Positions 17,744-27,451 of a stretch of 64,000 nt of DNA are shown here, piece after piece. The position numbers and the translations under genes were made by a program. Location: NCBI RefSeq assembly GCF_017377855.1, contig NZ_JAFREP010000016.1, positions 186,001 through 250,000 on the forward strand, in the 5' to 3' direction. Numbering within the stretch: position 1 is the stretch's first letter; each line of letters opens with the position of its first letter. The notes beneath the pieces are model-generated. The model worked only from the letters and a program-made list of their open reading frames with translations, was not told the DNA's origin and ran no database searches. Source of the stretch: Acanthopleuribacter pedis. GTDB taxonomy: Bacteria > Acidobacteriota > Holophagae > Acanthopleuribacterales > Acanthopleuribacteraceae.

Positions 17744-17800
17744 TAGCCCGCGGTTCTCACAAGGATTCGTCGCAGAATTCCTCGTGAGAATTGCGGGCTA
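17744..17800. repeat. 57-bp TAGCCCGC inverted repeat at the ftsK stop
   Basis: Arms TAGCCCGCGGTTCTCAC and GTGAGAATTGCGGGCTA (17 bp, two mismatches) around a 23-nt loop. Its outer end supplies the ftsK TAG stop codon (17800-17798), so it may double as a terminator hairpin. Confidence 0.7.
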
Positions 17801-20416
17801 ACGTGCCTGGCTGTCGACCCCGTCGAAGTAGTCGGAGGGCACCAAAATATCGCGAGCCTTCGATCCCACGTTCGGACCGACGATGCCGTCGTCTTCCATC
17901 ATGTCGACCAGCTTCGCCGCGCGGGCGTAACCCAAGCCGAGCTTGCGCTGGAGGTAGGACACGCTTGCTTGGCCGCTGCGCACCACCAAACGCGCCGCCT
18001 TGTCGTACATTTCGTCCGTGCCTTTGCCTTTGCTTTTGCCGCGGCCTTTGGCTTTGCCGTCTGAAGCATCCGCTTCCTGTTCCTGCTCCACCGATTTGAG
18101 GATTTGGTGGTTGTAAATCGGCGTGCCTTGGTTTTTGAGGAAACGCACCAGGTCCAAGACCTCGGTTTCCGAGATATAAGGCGCGTGGATCCGCACCAAA
18201 CGCGCGGTGCCCGGACCCAAAAACAAACCGTCGCCTTTGCCCAACAGCGATTCGGCGCCGTTGGTATCGAGAATAATCCGGGAATCGTTGCGCTGGGCCA
18301 CGCGGTAGCTGAGGCGCGAGGGCAGGTTGGACTTAATCACGCCCGTGATGATGTCGACCGAGGGGCGCTGCGTCGCCAGCACCAGGTGAATCCCGATGGC
18401 GCGGGATTTTTGTGCCAAACGGGCGATGGATTCCTCGACCTCGCCGCGCGCGACCATCATCAGGTCGGCAAGCTCGTCGATCAGCACCACGATCAGCGGC
18501 AACACACTGGGTGGGTCGGCGCCTTCAATCGCTTCGATCTCGCCCGCCTGGGCCGCCTTATTAAACAGTTCGAGGTTGCGGAACTTATACCCAGCCAGCA
18601 GCTTGTAGCGTCGTTCCATTTCGCCGACCGCCCATTTCAAGGCATTGGCCGCCTCGTTGGGGTCGATCACCACCGGCGTCAGCAGGTGGGGAATGTCCGC
18701 GTAAATGCCCATTTCGACCATCTTGGGGTCGATCATGATCAGCTTGACCTCGTCGGGTTTGGCACGCATCAGAATCGAGCAGATCATGGCGTTAATCCCC
18801 ACCGATTTACCCGAGCCGGTTTGGCCCGCGATCAACAGGTGCGGCATTTTGGCGAGGTCGGCACAGAAGGGGGTGCCGTCAATGGTCTTGCCCAGGGACA
18901 GCAACAGCTTGGACTTGCTTTTGGAGAAGGTGTCCGATTCGATCATTTCACGGAAGGTGATCAATTCGCGTTTGTCGTTGGGTACTTCCATCCCGATGGA
19001 AGAGCGGCCCGGCATGCGGTCGATGCGAATCGATTCGGCGCCCAGTGCCAAACAGAGATCATCGCTCAGGTTGACGATTTTGCTGTATTTGATGCCCGCG
19101 TCGGGGCGGAACTCGTAGGTGGTAACCACCGGACCCGGGTGGATCTCTTTCATTTGGCCGGTTACCGAAAATTCCGCCAGTTTTTCTTCCAACGCTTTGG
19201 CTTTGGCCACCAGTTCGGCCTCGTCGATGCGCATGTCGGCATTGGCTTTGTTAAAGAAGTAACTGTTGGGGTAAACCCAGTCGCCCTCGATTTCCTGCAC
19301 AAACTGGAACGATTCCTGGGTGTTTCCCGGCGTTTGTTTCATGGGGTTGACCACGATGCCGTCGGTCTGTTTGGGTTTTTTGGTGGGGGTGACTTGGTGG
19401 CTCGGATCCACCGCGGCCGGTTCTGATTCCGGCATTTCTTCAAACTGTTCGTCGAGCGCCAAGGCGTCCAAATCTTGCGAACGCACCTCAATGTCCGCAT
19501 CGTCGTATTCCGGTTCCGGCCCGTCGCGCAGCAGATCGGGATCGGCCGCCAGCAGCATCGGATCCTCGCGTTCGGGTGCCAATTCGTGTTGGGGTTCTGG
19601 TTCTGGTTCTGGTTCGTTGGCGGCCATTTTCTTGAGTTCGCGGCGGATGATGCGTTGACGCGATTGTTTTTCGCGGTAGCCTTCCCACAGGGCACGCGCC
19701 ATTTCCGCCAGGCCGCCGAGAAATCCTTGCAAGCGCCAAAACCCTTGCAGCAGACGCATGCCGATATCTTGTAAACGCAGTTGGGTGGCCACCAAAAAAG
19801 CCAGCGAAGCCGTGCCGAACAAAAATAGATAGGTACCGAAGGGGTTGAGGTAACCGCTGAAGAAGTGCCACATCTCGACCCCGACCAGGCCGCCGGGCAT
19901 GGTGGAAGCGCCTTCGATCAAGATCGGGCTAAAACTACCCAAAAAGGTTTGCACCACAAACAGAATGGTGCCGCTGCCGACGATTTGAAAAAACCAGTCC
20001 TCGACCTTGCGGGAGCGGATGCACAGGGAACCCAAGTACATCGCGGTGAGCGGGAACATAAAGCTGCCGAACCCGACCAACTGATAACAGAAGGCCGCCA
20101 CATTGGCGCCAACCCGACCGATCAGGTTGTCGGGAATGTGTTTGGAGGTACCTTCCTGGAGGAAGGAGGGATCGTTGGGGTCGTAGGAAATCAGCGTGAG
20201 CAGCCAGGCGATGCCGATGAGAATGGCAACAAAACCAACCCCGTCCCGCCAGATGGAGGGATCCTGGTTGCGTTCTTTTTTGGCCTTGCGGCGGCGTACC
20301 GTTTTGCGGTGCTCCTTAAGGCTTTCAGTCGCTTCGCCGGTTTCGTTGTCAAGATCCTTGGTCGCACGTGTCAAAGTGATACCCCGTTTTTTTCGCAGCA
20401 GTCCAGTTAAAAACAT
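17798..20416 (-). CDS. ftsK: DNA translocase FtsK/SpoIIIE
   Basis: 872-aa septal DNA pump for chromosome segregation. Four to five N-terminal TM segments (about residues 55-200), a long acidic/proline-rich linker (about 250-360), then the RecA-like motor with Walker A GQTGSGKSVGIN, Walker B LIVVLIDELADLMM and LATQRPSVDIITG, and the C-terminal gamma winged helix SVSYLQRKLGLGYARAAKLV that reads polar DNA sequences. Length is within the family range. The exact start is uncertain: no clear RBS precedes the ATG at 20416. Confidence 0.93.
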   Translation of the reverse strand: MFLTGLLRKKRGITLTRATKDLDNETGEATESLKEHRKTVRRRKAKKERNQDPSIWRDGVGFVAILIGIAWLLTLISYDPNDPSFLQEGTSKHIPDNLIGRVGANVAAFCYQLVGFGSFMFPLTAMYLGSLCIRSRKVEDWFFQIVGSGTILFVVQTFLGSFSPILIEGASTMPGGLVGVEMWHFFSGYLNPFGTYLFLFGTASLAFLVATQLRLQDIGMRLLQGFWRLQGFLGGLAEMARALWEGYREKQSRQRIIRRELKKMAANEPEPEPEPQHELAPEREDPMLLAADPDLLRDGPEPEYDDADIEVRSQDLDALALDEQFEEMPESEPAAVDPSHQVTPTKKPKQTDGIVVNPMKQTPGNTQESFQFVQEIEGDWVYPNSYFFNKANADMRIDEAELVAKAKALEEKLAEFSVTGQMKEIHPGPVVTTYEFRPDAGIKYSKIVNLSDDLCLALGAESIRIDRMPGRSSIGMEVPNDKRELITFREMIESDTFSKSKSKLLLSLGKTIDGTPFCADLAKMPHLLIAGQTGSGKSVGINAMICSILMRAKPDEVKLIMIDPKMVEMGIYADIPHLLTPVVIDPNEAANALKWAVGEMERRYKLLAGYKFRNLELFNKAAQAGEIEAIEGADPPSVLPLIVVLIDELADLMMVARGEVEESIARLAQKSRAIGIHLVLATQRPSVDIITGVIKSNLPSRLSYRVAQRNDSRIILDTNGAESLLGKGDGLFLGPGTARLVRIHAPYISETEVLDLVRFLKNQGTPIYNHQILKSVEQEQEADASDGKAKGRGKSKGKGTDEMYDKAARLVVRSGQASVSYLQRKLGLGYARAAKLVDMMEDDGIVGPNVGSKARDILVPSDYFDGVDSQAR

Positions 20417-20922
20417 GCATGAATCGCGCCGGATCTACCGTGCCGCGTGAAGCCCCGTGCGCCAAGGGCCGTCCCCGTGTCTCTCGGCTGTATACCACCC
20501 GGACCGTCGCCCTGATTCGAGGTGCGATGCGTTGCGGGTCAAAGTTTCCGGGGCGGGGACAGATCGTTGGCGGATAGCGCCCCAAATCCTTGGCGGAAGC
20601 GTGCTTTTTTGAGCGCTTTTTTAACCCAATCGTTCGACCCGAAACGGACGATTCACGGCGGCGCAATCACACAAATTGTTGGGCTGCAACGCTCAGTGAA
20701 CATGCTCACCGTACTTTATTAAGTACGCTTCCGCTTTTCTCTAGCCGTTTCGCCTCAATCCTTTGCGCGATTTCATCCACCTGAATCGACCTTTTCAGGT
20801 TATGCTGCCTATGCCGCGCGTGTCGTCTGGGGGGATGACGCGATGCGAGACGGTCTGATTCCAAAGGAGTTCTCTTTGGTTTGCGTCCGCGTGACGCGCT
20901 GACATCGATTTGGGGGGCCTTC
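20417..20922. other. Divergent intergenic region
   Basis: 506 bp between ftsK and the YeiH-like gene; probably both promoters. I see no RNA gene, repeat or ORF that I can support. Confidence 0.4.
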
Positions 20923-21978
20923 ATGTCCAATGAAGGAACAGGCATCCGTGCAACCCTGCCCGGGCTGGGTCTGGTTGTCGGCATCGCCGTATTGATTCGC
21001 GGGGTCCACGGGATCCTGCCCGACGCCGTGGCCACCGTCTTGGGCGAGGCCGTGCTCGGCATGGCCGTGGGTTTGGCGCTCGGCAATTTTTTGACCTTGC
21101 CGGCCACGCTGGAGCCTGGCATTCGCACCGCCTTCGGGACCGTGCTCAAACTGTCCATCATCTTGCTCGGGGCGCGCTTGTCGCTGCAACAGATCGGCCA
21201 AATCGGCGGCGACGTTCTGATGCTCATCATCGGCCTCATTCTCACCGCCCTCGCGCTCACTTGGCTGCTCTCACGCTGGGCGGGGATTTCGCCGAAATTG
21301 GGATTGCTGATCGGGGTGGGGACCTCGATCTGCGGCAACACCGCCATCACCTGTACCGCGCCGGTCATCGCCGCCCGCGACGAGGAAGTTTCCTTTGCGA
21401 TTGCCACCAACACCTTGTTTGGGACACTGGCCGTGTTTTGCTATCCCTTGCTCGGTCACATGCTGCACCTGTCCGAACCCTTTTTCGGCGTTTGGGCCGG
21501 CACCGCCGTGAACGATACCTCGCAGGTTGTCGCCGCCGGTTTTAGTTACGGCACCGTCGCCGGCGAATTGGCGACCACCGTCAAACTCACCCGCAACGCC
21601 CTGATGGCTTTTGTGATTGTTGCTATCGGGCTGCTGGTTAACGGTGGCGGCGCAACCTCGCCGTGCGGCAAGGTCAGCCTGTTGGCGAAATTCCGTAGCG
21701 CGGTACCCGGTTTCGTTATCGGGTTTCTGGTGATGACGCTGGCCAACACCCTCGGTTTCTTCGACCTTCTTTCCGATCAGCTCGGCCGCAATGTGGTCGG
21801 GGATTTTACCTGGGTCGCTAAGTTTCTGATTCTCAATGCCTTAATTGGGGTGGGTTTGAACACGCGGTTTGACAAGCTAAAATGTCTGGGTTGGAAACCC
21901 CTGGTTATCGGATGCGCCGCCTCCCTGGTTTCGGCGGTCGCCAGTTTTAGCTTCATCCGTTGGGTGCTTCATCTATAA
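20923..21978 (+). CDS. YeiH/UPF0324-family membrane transporter
   Basis: 351-aa polytopic inner-membrane protein with about ten hydrophobic segments. The conserved motifs are present: LGNFLTLP, KLSIILLGARLSLQQI, GVGTSICGNTAITCTAPVIA, WAGTAVNDTSQVVAAGFSYG and the final LNALIGVGLNTRF. Family members are annotated as putative sulfate exporters, which is weakly supported. The start at 20923 follows GGGGGG by 5 nt; the frame is open further upstream. Confidence 0.88.
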   Translation: MSNEGTGIRATLPGLGLVVGIAVLIRGVHGILPDAVATVLGEAVLGMAVGLALGNFLTLPATLEPGIRTAFGTVLKLSIILLGARLSLQQIGQIGGDVLMLIIGLILTALALTWLLSRWAGISPKLGLLIGVGTSICGNTAITCTAPVIAARDEEVSFAIATNTLFGTLAVFCYPLLGHMLHLSEPFFGVWAGTAVNDTSQVVAAGFSYGTVAGELATTVKLTRNALMAFVIVAIGLLVNGGGATSPCGKVSLLAKFRSAVPGFVIGFLVMTLANTLGFFDLLSDQLGRNVVGDFTWVAKFLILNALIGVGLNTRFDKLKCLGWKPLVIGCAASLVSAVASFSFIRWVLHL

Positions 21979-22002
21979 ACCACGAGGAAAAAGGGGTCGG
22001 AT

Positions 22003-22377
22003 TTGGATATCGTCACGCTAACCCAACAATTTGAACAACTTACCGAATACTGGTCACCCCGAGTCGTGGCCGAGTGCAACGGGCAACTCGTCAAAGTCGC
22101 CAAGGTCAAAGGCGAAATGGTGGCCCACGACCACGAAAACGAGGACGAAATGTTCCTGGTCGTCAAAGGCCGACTCCATCTGGAAATGGCCGACCGCGAG
22201 GTGGTGCTCAACCCCATGGATGTGTTTGTTGTTCCCAAGGGCGTGCGGCACCGGCCCCATTGCGAAGAGGAAACCTGGATTGTGCTGTTTGAACCGCGAA
22301 GTACGGCTCACACCGGCACGGCGCAATCGGAGCACACCAAAACCCTGGCAGAGCAGTACGGCCACCATGCCGACTGA
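22003..22377 (+). CDS. Cupin-domain protein
   Basis: 124-aa single-domain beta barrel. Metal-binding motif 1 reads AHDHENEDEMFLVVKGRLHL and motif 2 PMDVFVVPKGVRHRPHCEEE. Start is a TTG at 22003, 24 bp after the transporter stop, with a G-rich RBS. Function unspecified. Its last 11 bases overlap the next gene, indicating an operon. Confidence 0.85.
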   Translation: MDIVTLTQQFEQLTEYWSPRVVAECNGQLVKVAKVKGEMVAHDHENEDEMFLVVKGRLHLEMADREVVLNPMDVFVVPKGVRHRPHCEEETWIVLFEPRSTAHTGTAQSEHTKTLAEQYGHHAD

Positions 22378-22906
22378 CCGCGAGCCACCCGCGGCGCGAC
22401 TGGTTGCCCTCCACGACCGTGTCAACCAAAAAGCCGATGCGCTTTACCAACACCACGGCGCCCGTTTGTTGTGCAAGCGGGGATGCCACGATTGTTGTGT
22501 CGACGAACTGACCGTGTTTGCCGTGGAGGCCGACCGCATTCGCGATTGGGCCGGCGACCAGTTGCGCGGTGCCGCGCCCGCGGCCCCCGGCCGGTGCGCC
22601 TTTTTGGATGGGGAAGGCGCCTGTCGTATTTACCCGGCGCGACCCTACGTGTGCCGCACCCAGGGTTTACCGCTGCGCTGGATGGTGGAGGAGGATTGGG
22701 AATGGGTCGAGTACCGCGACATTTGTCCGCTGAACGAGGCCGGTCCCCCGCTCGAAACCCTGGAAGAAGACGCCTGCTGGACCATTGGCGAAGTTGAGGG
22801 CGAATTGGCCGCGCTCCAGGCGGAACGAACCCTGGCCGATCAGCGCATCGCCCTGCGCGATCTGTTTGCGGAACTGGCCGCGCACAACACCGAGGGAGAA
22901 CGCTGA
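22367..22906 (+). CDS. YkgJ-family cysteine-cluster protein
   Basis: 179 aa with the CxxC..C cluster typical of the family: CKRGCHDCCVDELTVF, then GRCAFLDGEGACRIYPARPY and VCRTQG, likely binding zinc or an iron-sulfur centre. The ATG at 22367 lies inside the end of the cupin gene; the longer open frame upstream is a shadow. The following gene begins 1 nt after its stop. Confidence 0.85.
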   Translation: MPTDREPPAARLVALHDRVNQKADALYQHHGARLLCKRGCHDCCVDELTVFAVEADRIRDWAGDQLRGAAPAAPGRCAFLDGEGACRIYPARPYVCRTQGLPLRWMVEEDWEWVEYRDICPLNEAGPPLETLEEDACWTIGEVEGELAALQAERTLADQRIALRDLFAELAAHNTEGER

Positions 22907-22907
22907 G

Positions 22908-23405
22908 ATGTTGCCTTATTTTGCCTATGGTTCCAACCTACTCGATGCGCGCCTGAGCGCACGCACGCCCTCGGCGCGTTACCTGTGCAACGCGCGGTTG
23001 GCCGCGCATCGCCTCGCGTTTCACAAGGCGGGCAGCGACGACTCAGCCAAGTGCGACGCATTTTTTACGGGTGACGCGGCGGATGTGACCCACGGCGTGC
23101 TGTACCAAATTTCACCGCAAGACAAAACCGTGTTGGATGCGATTGAAGGCGTGGGTCACGGCTACGAACTAAAAACGGTGGCGGTGCGTACCGAGGCCGG
23201 CATGCAAGAAGCCTTCACCTACGTCACCCAACCCGAATACATCAATCCCAAGCAAAAACCTTTTGCTTGGTACCACCGTTTCGTGTTGCTCGGCGCGCTG
23301 GAGCGGGGGTTCCCGCCGGCGGTGATCGCCGCCATCGAGGCGGTGGAAACCCAAGCCGACCCGAACCCGGATCGCGCCGCCGCCAACCGCGGCATCGGCG
23401 GCTAG
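22908..23405 (+). CDS. Gamma-glutamylcyclotransferase-like protein
   Basis: 165 aa of the GGCT/AIG2 fold: the substrate loop YFAYGSNLLDARL at the N-terminus, the catalytic Glu in LDAIEGVGHGYE, and the closing YITQPEYINP-like strand. Family enzymes release 5-oxoproline from gamma-glutamyl compounds. Last gene of the transporter-cupin-YkgJ-GGCT run; the 60-bp repeat array starts 42 bp after its stop. Confidence 0.88.
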   Translation: MLPYFAYGSNLLDARLSARTPSARYLCNARLAAHRLAFHKAGSDDSAKCDAFFTGDAADVTHGVLYQISPQDKTVLDAIEGVGHGYELKTVAVRTEAGMQEAFTYVTQPEYINPKQKPFAWYHRFVLLGALERGFPPAVIAAIEAVETQADPNPDRAAANRGIGG

Positions 23406-23446
23406 GCGCCTCCCGGAATACCGCGATCAGCGGCAATGGCCTTGAC

Positions 23447-24085
23447 CCGGCGAACCCGAACGGGGTTCGCAAACCGCCATGACGAAAAATATGGAAGGGC
23501 ATTGACCCGGCGAACCCGAACGGGGTTCGCACACCGGCATGACGAAAAAAATGGAAGGGCATTTTCCGGCGAACCCAAACGGGGTTCGCAAACAGGAATG
23601 GCGAAAAATATGGATGGGCATTGATCCGGCGAACCCAAACGGGGTTCGCACACCGGAATGGCGAAAAATATGGAAGGGCATTGATCCGGCGAACCCAAAC
23701 GGGGTTCGCAAACCGGAATGGCGAAAAATATGGTCGGGCATTGATCCGGCGAACCCGAACGGGGTTCGCACACCGGAATGGCGAAAAATATGGACGGGAA
23801 TTGATCCGGCGAACCCGAACGGGGTTCGCACACCGGCATGGCGAAAAATATGGAAGGGCATTGATCCGGCGAACCCGAACGGGGTTCGCACACCGGAATG
23901 GCGAAAAATATGGAAGGGCATTGATCCGGCGAACCCAAACGGGGTTCGCAAACCGGCATGGCGAAAAATATGGAAGGGCATTGATCCGGCGAACCCAAAC
24001 GGGGTTCGCACACCGGAATGGCGAAAAATATGGATGGGCATTGACCCGGCGAACCCGAACGGGGTTCGCACACCGGCATGTGTGG
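23447..24085. repeat. 60-bp tandem repeat array (11 copies)
   Basis: Units begin CCGGCGAACC at 23447, 23507, 23566, 23626 and then every 60 bp to 24046. Each contains an imperfect hairpin GCGAACCC-GAAC-GGGGTTCGC and a variable A-rich part (CGAAAAATATGGA). Variation is by scattered point changes, not by unique spacers. Because 60 is a multiple of 3, frames stay open on both strands, which explains the long ORFs there; no RBS or protein-like composition supports translation. Confidence 0.92.
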
Positions 24086-24475
24086 GCCACCACTGATTTA
24101 AACGTGAGCCAAAGGCGAACCACCTCTGGTTGCTCTGAAGGAGCTTAGGCGCCGGCGGCGCCGGTGATTTCAGCCCAGATCAAATGGTTGTGGAACAACC
24201 TAAAAGAACCAAGGTTAAGTAGTTGAATTTATTTCGCTTATAGATGTCTTGAAGCTCGTTGCCGACATTTTTTCCTACATCTCGTCAGTTTTCACTGAGT
24301 TGATTGTTTTACACAATGTTTGCATAGATTGTGGCGTGCCGGGAACATTTTCGTTAAAGATGGGTAGGTGATTACCTGGAAATGGCGGTTCTAGGGGAAA
24401 TGCGGAACCTTTTTAATCCTTCGGTTGCCTGTCAGTTGATGGTTGTACCGATGACTCAGTCTCGCCCCGTGACCG
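24086..24475. other. Spacer between the two repeat arrays
   Basis: 390 bp, AT-richer than the flanking arrays. No ORF, RNA or repeat that I can support. Confidence 0.4.
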
Positions 24476-26990
24476 CGCGACGCCGGTCAGTTCCGCGCGC
24501 TTCCGTCCTCCCGACCCCGAACTTTTTTGGAGGAACCCACCGACTTAGCGGTAGAACTCGGCCCCCGCCAGTGCTATTCCTGAGCTGTGGCGAGCCACGC
24601 GGCAACCGTTGCTTGGCCGGCGCAAGTGTTCGGTTCACCAAGGTGCTCGTTAGCCGCGAACAGCGAAGCCGCAATCGTCGCTTGGTTGGCGCGAGCGCCC
24701 GGTTTAACCCTGTGCTCGTGAACAGCGACGCGTCACCCTGCGCCGGATGCGTCCTCGGCGCGATCACGCGGTAAAGTGGGGTACCCGTGAGCGCGACACC
24801 GGTCGGTTCGATGCGCTTCCGTCGTCTCGGCCCCGAACTATTGTAGGTGGAAGCCACCGACTCAGCGCTTGGACTCAGCCCGGGTCTTAGCAATTCATGA
24901 GCAGTGACGCGCCACCCGCCACCCGTTGCATTGACGAGCCACGCGGCAACGGCCGCTCGGTCGGCGCGAGTACAGGGTTGACTACGGTTTTCGTTATCAA
25001 CGACCAGCCCTCGGTTTACCACGGTGCTCTTGAATAGCGACGAGTCACTCGGCTACGGCCGCTTCGTCGACGCGAGTGCTCGGTATATCCTGGTGCTCGT
25101 GAGAAGCGTCGCGTCACGCGGCACCGGTCGCTTCCTCGGCGCGATTGCGGGTTAAAGCAGGGTACCCGTGAGCGCGACACCGGTCGGTTCGGCGCGCTTC
25201 CGTCGTCTCGGCTCCGAAATGTTATAGGCTGAAACCACCGACTCGCCAGTGGAACTCGGCCCCGCCGTTGCTATTCATGAGTAGTGACCCGGCACGCGGC
25301 AGCGAGTGCTTGGTCTACGCGAGTACTCGGTATATCCCGGTGCTCGTGAGAAGCGACGCGTCACGCGGCACCGGTTGTGTCCTACGCGCGATTGCGCATT
25401 GAAGAAGGGTACCCGTGAGCGCGACACCGGTCGGTTTGACGCGCTTCCGTCGTTTCGGCCCCGAACTGTTTTAGGTGAAAGCCAGCGACTCGCCAGTGGA
25501 ACTCGGCCCCGTCGTTGCTATTCATGAGCAGTGACGCGCCACGCGGAACCCGTTACTTGATTGACGCGCGTACAGGGATCACCAGGGTGCTCGTTACCAA
25601 TGACGAGCCAGGCGGCAACGGCCGCATAGTTGGCGCGAGTGCTCGGTTTACCACGGTGATCGTGAGCAACGACCCGGCACGCGGCAACGGTCGCTTCCTC
25701 GGCGCGATTGCGGGTTAAAGCAGGGTACCCGTGAGCGCGACACCGGTCGGTTCGGCGCGCTTCCGTCGTCTCGGCTTCGAACTGTTTTAGGTGAAAGCCA
25801 GCGACTCACCAGTGGAACTCGGCCCCGCCGTTGCTATTCATGAGTAGTGACCCGGCACGCGGAATCCGTTACTTGGTTGGCGCGAGTACGGGGATCACCA
25901 GGGTGCTCGTTACGAACGACGAGCCACGCGGCAACGGCCGCTTGGTTGGCGCGAGTGCTCGGTTTTCCAGGGTGGTCGTGAGCAACGACCCGGCACGCGG
26001 CAGATGGTGCTTGGTCTGCGCGAGTACTCGGTATATCCCGGTGCTCGTAAGAAGCGACGCGTCACGTGGCACCGGTTGCGTCCTCGGCGCGATTGCGCGT
26101 TGAAGAAGGGTGCCCGTGAGCGCGACACCGGTCGGTTCGACGCGCTTCCGTCGTTTCGGCCCCGAACTGTTTTAGGTGAAAGCCAGCGACTCGCCAGTGG
26201 AACTCGGCCCCGTCGTTGCTATTCATGAGCAGTGACGCGCCACGCGGAACCCGTTACTTGGTTGACGCGCGTACAGGGATCACCAGGGTGCTCGTTACCA
26301 ACGACGAGCCAGGCGGCAACGGCCGCTTGGTTGGCGCGAGTGCTCGGTTTACCACGGTGATCGTGAGCAACGACCCGGCACGCGGCAGCGGGTGCTTGGT
26401 CGGCGCGAGTACTCGGTAAATCCCGGTGCTCGTGAGAAGCGGCGGGTCGCGCGGAAACAGCCGCTTCCTCGGCGCGATTGCGCGTTAAAGCAGGGTTCCC
26501 GTGAGCGCGACACCGGTTGGTTCGACGCGCTTCCGTTGTCTCGGCCCCGAACTGTTTTAGGTGGAAACCACCGACACACTAGTGGAACTCGGCCCCGGTC
26601 GTTGTTATTCGTGAGCAGCGACGAGCCACGCGGCACCGGTTACGTCCTCGGCGCGATTACTCGGCTCATTCCCGTGCTCGTGAGACGCGATCAGCCGCGC
26701 GGCAGCGGGTACCTGGACGGCGTGAGCACGCGGTTCAACAGGGTGCTTGTTATCAGCAACCAGCCGCGCGGCGCCGGTTACTTGGTTGGCGTGAGCACAC
26801 GGTTCACCACGGTGCTCGTGAGACGCGTCGAGCCGCGCGGCGCCGGTTACTTCGCCGGCGCGAGTACTCGTCTTGTTCCGGTTTGGGAAAGGCGAGGAAC
26901 CACGCCGCAACGGTCAGTTCTCGGCTTGATCGTCATCCCGGCCCCGCCCGTTTCGAGGAGAAAACCGCCGATTTGCCGGTGGAACACCCC
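24476..26990. repeat. Two-level satellite: about 178-bp blocks alternating with 69-bp units
   Basis: A block starting near CGCGACACCGGTCGGTT recurs at 24476, 24792, 25173, 25421, 25736, 26121 and 26506. The distances (316, 381, 248, 315, 385, 385) fit 178 + n x 69 with n = 2, 3, 1, 2, 3, 3. The 69-bp unit (23 codons, reading roughly RGNGRLVGASARF...VLVSNDEP) is seen on its own at 26629, 26698, 26767 and 26836 before the array fades. Blocks contain stops in each frame, so the array as a whole is not one gene. Confidence 0.88.
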
Positions 26991-27084
26991 GCCCAGTCGT
27001 TGGTATCGCCGCAAAAGCGAGGCCGAGGCCCCGCTATCCCAGGTAAAGACCACCTTTTTGATGGCCAGGCCCGTACATTGTCAC

Positions 27085-27408
27085 TTAATAGAAAAGGATT
27101 AGGATGATATCCCACAGCATGATCAGCACGATAAAGGAGACCATGCCAACAGGCAGTAAATAGTCAATGAATGAGGATGGGGCGATCATTTCCCAGTCGC
27201 CGGTCATCCCTTTCTGAAGAATGCGACCAATGAAAAATGGGGAAATCATGCGGTAACAGCCAAATGTAAAAAACTCCAGTAAAAGGTATTTGAAGAACGG
27301 GATAACCATAAGCTGGTAAAGGAGATAGAGCGGGCCAAAGATAAAGAACATCGTCATGGGGAGCGTGAATTCACGTTGAAGATTGGCGTCTCGGTTCACA
27401 AAAATCAT
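27085..27408 (-). CDS. Small membrane protein
   Basis: 107 aa with two to three hydrophobic segments (MTMFFIFGPLYLLYQLMVIP; YLLLEFFTFGCY; VGMVSFIVLIMLWDIILILF) and a charged start MIFVNRDANLQREF. GAGGTG lies 6 nt before the ATG at 27408. It follows the methyltransferase-helicase stop by 43 bp in the same direction, so it is probably co-transcribed. Family not recognised; TraL/TrbD-like small conjugation proteins share this size and topology, but similarity cannot be shown here. Confidence 0.55.
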   Translation of the reverse strand: MIFVNRDANLQREFTLPMTMFFIFGPLYLLYQLMVIPFFKYLLLEFFTFGCYRMISPFFIGRILQKGMTGDWEMIAPSSFIDYLLPVGMVSFIVLIMLWDIILILFY

Positions 27409-27451
27409 GATTGCACCTCGAAAAAGGGCGGACGCGGCCGCCCTGCTTTGG

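Noticed and set aside
23447..24085. CRISPR-like array or repeat protein in the 60-bp repeats
   Set aside because: Units are contiguous with no unique spacers, and the ORFs on both strands are by-products of a 60-bp period; there is no RBS and the translations are low-complexity on every frame.
24476..26990. Several 60-95-aa ORFs in the satellite region as genes
   Set aside because: They are the 69-bp unit read through in one frame and are broken by stops in every 178-bp block.
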